The translations under genes were made by a program, and so were the position numbers. A stretch of DNA of 11,071 nt from Bacillota bacterium (GTDB taxonomy: Bacteria; Bacillota; Limnochordia; Darwinibacteriales; Darwinibacteriaceae). Below the pieces are notes generated by a model that worked only from the letters and a program-made list of their open reading frames with translations, did not search any database and was not told where the DNA came from. The stretch is from positions 1 to 11,071 of the forward strand of contig JAAYSR010000212.1 in the NCBI GenBank assembly GCA_012518325.1, read 5' to 3'. Within the stretch, counting starts at the first letter, position 1. Every line of letters starts with the position of its first letter. Of the stretch, positions 6,673 to 11,071 are shown piece after piece.

Positions 6673-7061
6673 ACACCCAGGATGCCGAAGAGGGTGTGTA
6701 AAATGGCCTGGATCAAAGGCAGGGCAATAAGCAGGATCACCAACTTGCCCGCCAGCTCTATGATCCCCGAGATTGCCTCTTCACCCGCTTCACGGCTGAT
6801 CTGAACTCCGAAGGAGGTCAGGTAGGCTGCCCCGATGGTCTTTAGGACAGGGTTGAGATACAGCGAGCTTACCTGGGCCTCCCGCGCCAAAGCGGTTATT
6901 GCCCCGAAAGCGCCGGCGAACTGGGGCAGCAAAACCAGAAAAATAACTGCAACAAAGGAGAGGCCCACAAGAACGGCCCAAGCAGGCTGCTCCTCCCTCA
7001 AGTGGGCTTGGAAGACTGTCAGCACAAGGCCTGCACCTATGACAAGGGGAAGCCACAGCAA
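6666..7061 (-). CDS. spoIIIAD: Stage III sporulation protein AD
   Basis: SpoIIIAD is a small membrane component of the SpoIIIA complex. The product has membrane segments near residues 5-20, 30-48 and 106-127. Its conserved middle reads VSSLYLNPVLKTIGAAYLTSFGVQISREAGE in outline, with FG.Q.....G a family hallmark, followed by AISGIIELAGKL. Start choice: GTG codons at 7073 and 7070 lie in frame but have no ribosome binding site of their own. AGGTGG (7075-7070) sits eight bases before TTG 7061-7059. That start gives 131 residues, close to the 133 of the B. subtilis protein, with the glycine-rich first segment at the same distance from the N-terminus. If GTG 7073 is used instead, the protein is 135 residues and overlaps the spoIIIAC stop. 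Confidence 0.92.
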   Translation of the reverse strand: MLWLPLVIGAGLVLTVFQAHLREEQPAWAVLVGLSFVAVIFLVLLPQFAGAFGAITALAREAQVSSLYLNPVLKTIGAAYLTSFGVQISREAGEEAISGIIELAGKLVILLIALPLIQAILHTLFGILGVG

Positions 7062-7066
7062 GGGTT

Positions 7067-7264
7067 TCACCACCTAAAGACAGCTTCAACATCGGAGAAA
7101 AGCTGCCCTACCATTTGCACCAGCCACAGCAGAACGATTATCACCCCCGCTAAGCTCAGCATTTGTGCCTGTTCCTTCCGCTCGGCCTGCACCAGAAAGA
7201 TGTTCAGAACTGCAACCAGAATACCTAGGCCCGCGATACGGTAGATAGGAGATAGGTCTGTCAC
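7067..7264 (-). CDS. spoIIIAC: Stage III sporulation protein AC
   Basis: SpoIIIAC is a very small membrane protein of the SpoIIIA complex. The 65-residue product has two membrane segments (about 7-25 and 35-55) joined by the short charged loop QAERKEQAQ, which corresponds to the family's KKEYA/KKEQA loop. Its opening, DLSPIYRIAGLGILVAVLN, matches the family's IF.IAG.GI pattern. It starts with GTG 7264-7262, supported by AGGAGGG six bases upstream. A longer in-frame reading to 7330 exists but overlaps spoIIIAB and adds residues with no counterpart in the family. The gene lies 11 bases after spoIIIAB. Confidence 0.95.
   Translation of the reverse strand: MTDLSPIYRIAGLGILVAVLNIFLVQAERKEQAQMLSLAGVIIVLLWLVQMVGQLFSDVEAVFRW
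7070..7075 (-). promoter_or_regulatory. Ribosome binding site that decides the spoIIIAD start
   Basis: AGGTGG on the minus strand lies at the end of spoIIIAC and eight bases before TTG 7061. The two upstream GTG codons (7073, 7070) overlap this site, so initiation at them would lack a separate binding site. Confidence 0.6.
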
Positions 7265-7275
7265 GTTAATCCCTC

Positions 7276-7794
7276 CTAGACCAAGAGCAAGATGATCAGC
7301 AGCCCTGCTGAAAATCCTAAATACTGCCATAAACGAGCCTGCTTATCCCGTTCTTCCTCTGCAGCCTGCAGCGCGTGCTGGAGGCGGTGCTGCAGCACTT
7401 TCAGATGCTTGCTCTGTTCGGCAGTGTCACTCATGCCCAGCACCTCACCGACTCTCTGCAAGTCCTCGAGAACTTCAGCCGGCAGGCCCCCTGCCCCAAG
7501 AATCTTTAGCCCGTCTTCCCAAATTGCAGAAAAGCGCTCACCGGTTCCGGCGGCAAGCCCCTTGTCGATAAACTGCAGGAAGCGGCCTATGTCCCCCGGC
7601 AGCTGAACCGCCTGAGCAGCTATGACATTGGGGAGGGTTGTTTTGGCGAACTGAATCTCAGATTCAAGCAGTTGGAAAAAGCTTATCAGCTGCCTTAAGT
7701 TCTGCACCTGCAGGGAATAGCTTCGAGCCAGGGTCAAGCCCATAGCACCGGTAGAAAAAATAATTAGACCGGCTCCAATGCCCTTCATAAGCAT
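7276..7794 (-). CDS. spoIIIAB: Stage III sporulation protein AB
   Basis: SpoIIIAB is a membrane-anchored component of the SpoIIIA complex with distant likeness to type II secretion and type IV pilus GspF-like platform proteins. The 172-residue product has an N-terminal membrane segment (about 5-22, GAGLIIFSTGAMGL). The family's LRQLISFFQLLESEIQFAKTTLP in outline follows, with the ..L..LE.EI.F..T.L hallmark. Then comes a helical middle with FLQFIDKGL and VLGMSDTAEQ (G..D...Q). A C-terminal amphipathic helix (HLKVLQHRLQHALQAAEEERDKQARL in outline) leads to a last membrane segment. ATG 7794-7792 lies nine bases after AGGGGG; the GTG immediately before it (7797) is equally possible. The gap after spoIIIAA is 36 bases. 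Confidence 0.95.
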   Translation of the reverse strand: MLMKGIGAGLIIFSTGAMGLTLARSYSLQVQNLRQLISFFQLLESEIQFAKTTLPNVIAAQAVQLPGDIGRFLQFIDKGLAAGTGERFSAIWEDGLKILGAGGLPAEVLEDLQRVGEVLGMSDTAEQSKHLKVLQHRLQHALQAAEEERDKQARLWQYLGFSAGLLIILLLV

Positions 7795-7830
7795 CACCGT
7801 TCACCCCCTGCCACACCTGTCCTCATCATT

Positions 7831-8727
7831 TTATGTGGCTCCCCGGACTCTTAGAACCGATTCCAGGGTGCCCGGTCCCCGACGTCGGGACAGAATGACA
7901 GCCAACTCGAATATGTCAAGGCTGCCCCTTGCCCAGTTCTTTTGCATTAACTGTTCCCAGGATTCTCCGTGACAGGTGGCAATTACCTTTACCCCGCTCC
8001 GGGCAAGCTCTGCCAGGATTGCAGCATCAGAACCATGGCCGATTTCATCTGTCACCACAACCTGCGGACTGAGTCCCCGCAGGGCATGGTAAACGCCGAT
8101 CCCTTTCTCGTAACCGTCGAGAACATCAGTCTGCGCACCAACGTCCAGTTGGGGAACCCCCAGGTAACAAGCGGCTATTTCCGATCGTTCATCTATCACG
8201 GCTACCTGAAAGCCGCAGTTGGCAATCTGCCTGGTGAGGTCACGCAGCAGGGTGGTCTTTCCGCAGCCTGGGGGAGAAACGATCAGGGTAGAAAGTACTT
8301 TTTTTCCCCCATTGGACAGCACTCGGGCCATGACCGGGTCAGCGGCTCCCGTCACTGCCCTGGCCTGGCGAAAGTTCAGGGAGGAGACGTTCTTGATCGT
8401 CTTTAGCCGACCTCCTGCGTACACCGCCTGGCCTGCCACTCCCACCCTGTGGCCGCCGGGCAGCGTCAAGTACCCGCCTTGAATCTCCTGTTCCCAGGCA
8501 TACCAGGAGTTTTCTGTAACCAGCTGCAAGCTGCGTTCCAGGTCATCTTTGGTGACAATGTAACTTTGCTCCGGCCTCACCCTCCGGCCCCCAACGGACA
8601 GAAACGCAGACCCGCTGCGGTCCTTAATCATCAACGGCCGGAGCAGACGCAGGCGCACCTCTTCCAGATTCACCGCGGCTGCCTGGGTGACAATTTCCCT
8701 TACAGTCGGGGACAGATACCTAAGCAT
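7831..8727 (-). CDS. spoIIIAA: Stage III sporulation protein AA (ATPase)
   Basis: SpoIIIAA is the cytoplasmic ATPase of the SpoIIIA complex, related to type II/IV secretion ATPases, and is thought to power the channel from the mother cell. From ATG 8727 it is 298 residues. The N-terminal domain has VNLEEVRLRLLRP (19-31) and GGHRVGVAGQAV (91-102). Walker A is SPPGCGKTTL (151-160), IDERSE (178-183) follows, Walker B is VVVTDEIG (223-230), and TCHG (251-254) is the sensor-like motif. All are intact. An upstream in-frame TTG at 8784 would start inside the U-tract of the preceding terminator and add 19 residues with no family counterpart. ATG 8727 has AAAGGGTGG with eight-base spacing. A sigma-E-like promoter lies just upstream, fitting mother-cell expression. 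Confidence 0.97.
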   Translation of the reverse strand: MLRYLSPTVREIVTQAAAVNLEEVRLRLLRPLMIKDRSGSAFLSVGGRRVRPEQSYIVTKDDLERSLQLVTENSWYAWEQEIQGGYLTLPGGHRVGVAGQAVYAGGRLKTIKNVSSLNFRQARAVTGAADPVMARVLSNGGKKVLSTLIVSPPGCGKTTLLRDLTRQIANCGFQVAVIDERSEIAACYLGVPQLDVGAQTDVLDGYEKGIGVYHALRGLSPQVVVTDEIGHGSDAAILAELARSGVKVIATCHGESWEQLMQKNWARGSLDIFELAVILSRRRGPGTLESVLRVRGAT

Positions 8728-8749
8728 AGAGCAGCCCACCCTTTGCCAC

Positions 8750-8776
8750 ACTATATGCAAAACTGGGACAAGGTAT
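8750..8776 (-). promoter_or_regulatory. Sigma-E-like promoter of the spoIIIA operon
   Basis: On the minus strand, ATA (8776-8774, within TCATACC) is followed by 16 bases and CATATAGT (8757-8750). This fits the B. subtilis sigma-E pattern of ATA, a spacer of 16-18 and CATAcanT, with one departure at a weakly conserved position. It lies between the CD1247-like gene's terminator and spoIIIAA, where the B. subtilis operon also has a sigma-E promoter. The predicted start, at about 8743, coincides with the ribosome binding site (8744-8736), so the leader would be about 16 bases. This is pattern matching only. Confidence 0.65.
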
Positions 8777-8782
8777 GACAAC

Positions 8783-8808
8783 AAAAAAAGCTGCCCCGCA
8801 AGGGGGCA
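8783..8808 (-). terminator. Intrinsic terminator after the CD1247-like gene
   Basis: On the minus strand TGCCCC pairs with GGGGCA (8808-8803 with 8797-8792) around a five-base loop. The two bases GC (8791-8790) separate the stem from seven uninterrupted T residues (8789-8783). It lies 26 bases past the stop of the CD1247-like gene. It separates the peptidase-efp transcription unit from the sporulation operon. Confidence 0.88.
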
Positions 8809-8834
8809 ACCTGTCTTTTCACTTCAGGGTAAGA

Positions 8835-9290
8835 CTAGTCTTCGTCATCCGCTGCAGCATCTTCCTGAAAGAGCTCGTCGAGCTCTTCAAAGTCTGAACT
8901 CTCAAACACTACTGCATCACAACGGGGGCACCTGATCTGCACACCTTCATCAAACAGGAACTCCTCATCGAATGTCACGATGTCTTCACATTCCGGACAT
9001 TCCACTTCAACCAGCGCATCTTCCCCGGATTCATCCCAGTGATCATGATCATGGCAGTGATCGTCTTCCGGGAAAACCTCGTCCTCCAGATAGGCAAGAT
9101 CTAAGTCAACTTCCTGGAGGTAATCTTCCAACTCATCGTGGGCCAAGGCAAGATCTTCCACCTCATCTGCCAGATCTTCCAGAATCTGCAGCATCTTGGT
9201 GAACAAGAACCCGCTTCTTCCCTCGGTCATGGACGGATCTCCGTCAATGATCCCGCGCAGATATGCAATTTTCTCCCTTACAGTTTGCAA
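8835..9290 (-). CDS. CD1247-like acidic zinc-ribbon protein of unknown function
   Basis: This 151-residue protein resembles the clostridial family named after C. difficile CD1247, usually found beside efp and spoIIIAA; I know of no assigned function. The N-terminal part opens VREKIAYLRGIIDG and is helical, probably a coiled coil, to about residue 72. A ligand-rich patch follows, HCHDHDHWDE (78-87). Then comes a zinc-ribbon-like pair, CPEC (98-101) and CPRC (121-124), with 19 residues between. The tail is strongly acidic. By my count 52 of 151 residues are Asp or Glu against seven Lys or Arg. It starts with TTG 9290-9288, supported by AGGGGG eight bases upstream. It occupies the place of yqhV in B. 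subtilis and is probably co-transcribed with efp (28-base gap). A structural or regulatory metal site is inferred from the cysteines. Confidence 0.85.
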   Translation of the reverse strand: MQTVREKIAYLRGIIDGDPSMTEGRSGFLFTKMLQILEDLADEVEDLALAHDELEDYLQEVDLDLAYLEDEVFPEDDHCHDHDHWDESGEDALVEVECPECEDIVTFDEEFLFDEGVQIRCPRCDAVVFESSDFEELDELFQEDAAADDED

Positions 9291-9318
9291 CTAATCCACC
9301 CCCTAATTTAATAACGAC

Positions 9319-9876
9319 CTAGGATCTAGATATGTACTCCCCTGTCCTCGTGTCCACCTTTACCATGTCTCCCTGTTCCACAAAGAGCGGAACCTGAATG
9401 GTAAGACCTGTCTGCAGCGTAGCAGGCTTTGTCGCACCCTGGGCCGTATCGCCCTTGAAGCCGGGCTCTGTTTGAGTTACCTCCAGCACCACAGTAGTGG
9501 GCAAGTCTACGCCTACGGCCTGGTTTTCATAGAATTGGATGCCAATCGTCATGTTCTCCAAGAGATACTTAGGTGCATCACCCAGATCAGATTCGCCTAA
9601 AGAAATCTGATCATAGGTTTCCATATCCATGAAGAAATACTCCCCGTCAGCAGCATAGAGGTACTGCATTTGCCTGGACTCAATGTGGGCCCTGGCAATG
9701 CGCTCTCCGGCCCTGAATGTCTTCTCAACGCTTGAACCGGTACGGATGTTCTTCAGCTTGGTCCGAACAAAAGCAGCCCCTTTGCCTGGTTTCACGTGGA
9801 GAAAATCAACTACACTGTAGATTTCACCGTCAATTTCAACTGTTACTCCTGTACGCAGATCGTTTACAGAAATCAT
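9319..9876 (-). CDS. efp: Translation elongation factor P
   Basis: EF-P binds between the P and E sites of the ribosome and relieves stalling at consecutive prolines. The 185-residue product has the standard length and three beta domains: an N-terminal KOW-like domain (1-65) and two OB domains. The tip loop reads HVKPGKGAAFVRTKL, with Lys32 at the position modified in B. subtilis EF-P. KTFRAGE and QYLYAADGEYFFMD lead into domain II, and the C-terminal signature KVDTRTGEYISR is intact. The start is ATG 9876-9874 after AGGGAGGT, which overlaps the stop codon of the peptidase gene, so the two are probably coupled. The loop is of the K32 PGKG class, not the arginine type modified by EarP. No EF-P modification gene is in the window. 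Confidence 0.98.
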   Translation of the reverse strand: MISVNDLRTGVTVEIDGEIYSVVDFLHVKPGKGAAFVRTKLKNIRTGSSVEKTFRAGERIARAHIESRQMQYLYAADGEYFFMDMETYDQISLGESDLGDAPKYLLENMTIGIQFYENQAVGVDLPTTVVLEVTQTEPGFKGDTAQGATKPATLQTGLTIQVPLFVEQGDMVKVDTRTGEYISRS

Positions 9877-9889
9877 TCCTGAAACCTCC

Positions 9890-10951
9890 CTATCCTACTA
9901 CATATAACTCTTTGAAGGTTGAAGACAAGACCTCATGGCCGTCCGCAGTCACCAGTACAAGGTCCTCAATGCGCACGCCGCCAAAGCCTGGCAGGTAGAC
10001 ACCTGGTTCCACGGTGACGATCATGCCCGGCTGCAGCACTGTCTGATCAGTCTTGGAAAGCCGCGGACTCTCGTGGACTTCCAATCCCAGGCTGTGTCCC
10101 AAGCCATGGCCGAAATATTCACCATAGCCCGTCTCGCTGATAATATCACGGGCAACAGCATCGATCTCAGCGCCGGTTTTCCCGGGGCCTACCGCTGCCA
10201 GGGAGGTCGTCTGAGCCTTTAACACCAAATCATAGATCAGCAGGTGCTGTTCTTCCGGTTCGCCGATTACTACCGTCCTGGTCATATCGGAACAGTAACC
10301 GTTAACAACGCAGCCGAAATCGAAGACAACAAAGTCACCTACGCTGAAAATGCGATCGGTAGGTCTAGCATGGGGTAAAGCACTGCGGGGGCCTGAAGCC
10401 ACAATCGGATCAAAGGACATTCCGCTGGCGCCCTTCTTGCGCATCAAGAATTCCAGCTCCAGAGCAATATCCCGTTCTGTCACTCCCGAACGCAGCTTGG
10501 GAAGCAGTTCGGCAAAGGCCTCATCAGCTATCTTAGCAGCCTGCCTGATACTCTCGATCTCAGCCTGGTCTTTGATCATACGCAGCTCTTCTGTCCAGCC
10601 GCTGACGCCGACAAACTGCACTGGCAGCTTTTCCTGCCACTCTTCAAGCTGCTTCACCGTTACATAGTCTTTTTCAAAAGCGATTTTCTTAACGCCGCTT
10701 TCTTCGATCAGCGTTTTCAATGATTCAATGTAAGTTTCAATTTGGACTAACTCCCAGCCTGGGCACTCTGCCTTTACCTGCTCTACATAGCGAAAATCAG
10801 TCAATAAAGCCTGTTTAACGCCGGAGATCCATACCAGCCCTGCAGAACCTGTAAAACCAGTCAGATAACGCCTGTTCACTGCACTGGATACTAAAAACAC
10901 ATCTGCTCCCTCAGCCCGCAGACGTTCTCGAATCCGGGTTATTCGCTCCAT
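9890..10951 (-). CDS. M24-family Xaa-Pro aminopeptidase/dipeptidase (YqhT-type)
   Basis: This 353-residue cytoplasmic metallopeptidase probably removes N-terminal residues or dipeptides next to proline. The N-terminal creatinase-like domain (1-120) includes VSSAVNRRYLTGFTGSAG. The pita-bread catalytic domain has all five expected ligands for two metals: Asp211 in FDFG, Asp222 in YCSDMTRT, His286 in HGLGHSLGLEVHE, Glu315 in VEPGVYLPGFGG and Glu329 in VRIEDLV. His293 matches the second conserved histidine. The order of motifs and length match PepQ/YqhT-like proteins; aminopeptidase P and prolidase activity cannot be told apart from sequence. ATG 10951-10949 follows AGGAGG with a six-base gap. 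In B. subtilis yqhT is likewise directly upstream of efp. The gene begins a transcription unit after a terminator. Confidence 0.95.
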   Translation of the reverse strand: MERITRIRERLRAEGADVFLVSSAVNRRYLTGFTGSAGLVWISGVKQALLTDFRYVEQVKAECPGWELVQIETYIESLKTLIEESGVKKIAFEKDYVTVKQLEEWQEKLPVQFVGVSGWTEELRMIKDQAEIESIRQAAKIADEAFAELLPKLRSGVTERDIALELEFLMRKKGASGMSFDPIVASGPRSALPHARPTDRIFSVGDFVVFDFGCVVNGYCSDMTRTVVIGEPEEQHLLIYDLVLKAQTTSLAAVGPGKTGAEIDAVARDIISETGYGEYFGHGLGHSLGLEVHESPRLSKTDQTVLQPGMIVTVEPGVYLPGFGGVRIEDLVLVTADGHEVLSSTFKELYVVG

Positions 10952-10970
10952 ATTCGACCTCCTAAGTTCT

Positions 10971-11000
10971 GTTATAAGTCTTTTCTATTCTTTCTATGGA
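10971..11000 (-). promoter_or_regulatory. Possible promoter for the peptidase-efp unit (weak)
   Basis: On the minus strand TATAAC (10976-10971) matches TATAAT at five of six positions. TCCATA (11000-10995), 18 bases upstream, matches TTGACA at only three of six. It lies in the right place, between the preceding terminator and the peptidase start, but the upstream box is poor. The predicted start would again fall at the ribosome binding site (10965-10958). Confidence 0.3.
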
Positions 11001-11022
11001 ATTTCCTGCCGAGCGAAATCAT

Positions 11023-11048
11023 AAAAGAAAAACCCCATCGACGGGGTT
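11023..11048 (-). terminator. Intrinsic terminator of the gene upstream of the window
   Basis: On the minus strand AACCCC pairs with GGGGTT (11048-11043 with 11036-11031) around a six-base loop, followed by TTTCTTTT (11030-11023). It ends transcription coming from a minus-strand gene beyond the right edge. In B. subtilis the neighbour there is aroQ (yqhS), but the gene cannot be identified from this window. Confidence 0.75.
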
Positions 11049-11071
11049 AGGGCTGAAAGAACAGCTTTACG

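Noticed and set aside
7969..8406. A 145-codon plus-strand open frame opposite spoIIIAA
   Set aside because: It is a shadow of the conserved ATPase core, including the Walker motifs, with no recognisable protein features.
8728..8784. N-terminal extension of spoIIIAA from TTG 8784
   Set aside because: It would begin within a terminator U-tract and cover the sigma-E-like promoter, and ATG 8727 has its own ribosome binding site.
9038..9062. Repeated GATCAT-like bases resembling a short repeat or operator
   Set aside because: It simply encodes the HDHDH run of the CD1247-like protein in frame.
11047..11070. Seven codons (VKLFFQP) and a TAA stop on the minus strand at the right edge
   Set aside because: It could be the C-terminus of the gene served by the terminator, but it is too short to choose a frame or name a gene.

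Overview
This is 11 kb of a conserved chromosomal block from an endospore-forming member of the Bacillota, most likely of clostridial type. The evidence is a complete eight-gene spoIIIA operon, strong AGGAGG-type ribosome binding sites, GTG and TTG starts, and a gene order close to the Bacillus subtilis yqhT-efp-yqhV-spoIIIAA..AH-accB-accC-yqhY-nusB region. Differences from B. subtilis point to the Clostridia. A CD1247-type acidic zinc-ribbon protein replaces yqhV, amaP and a DUF2273 gene lie between the Asp23 gene and nusB, and an M22-type gene rather than folD follows nusB. Base composition looks close to half G+C and even throughout. No mobile element, tRNA, rRNA or CRISPR array was seen.

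Every gene is on the minus strand, so the window reads from right to left. Region 1 (11048-8783): a terminator for an unseen upstream gene, then an M24 Xaa-Pro-type peptidase, efp, and the CD1247-like gene, closed by a clear intrinsic terminator. Region 2 (8776-3831): a sigma-E-like promoter, then spoIIIAA-AB-AC-AD-AE-AF-AG-AH, packed with gaps of 4 to 36 bases after start-site correction and ending in a second terminator. Region 3 (3765-1941): accB and accC, the biotin carrier and biotin carboxylase of acetyl-CoA carboxylase. Region 4 (1958-1): a good sigma-A-type promoter inside the end of accC, then asp23, amaP, DUF2273, nusB and a truncated M22-family gene, with short gaps or overlaps throughout.

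The spoIIIA products build the mother-cell part of the SpoIIIA-SpoIIQ channel that keeps the engulfed forespore active. The sigma-E-like promoter fits that timing and insulates this operon from the housekeeping genes around it. EF-P helps ribosomes through polyproline stretches. AccB and AccC begin fatty acid synthesis. Asp23, AmaP and DUF2273 form a membrane-associated envelope-stress module, and NusB acts in antitermination of rRNA transcription.

The window is mostly well-known biology and I do not see a wholly new system. The points worth a second look are the two promoters with almost no 5' leader, the resemblance of AmaP's cytoplasmic domain to Asp23, the metal-ligand-rich CD1247-like protein, and the absence of a visible promoter for accBC.
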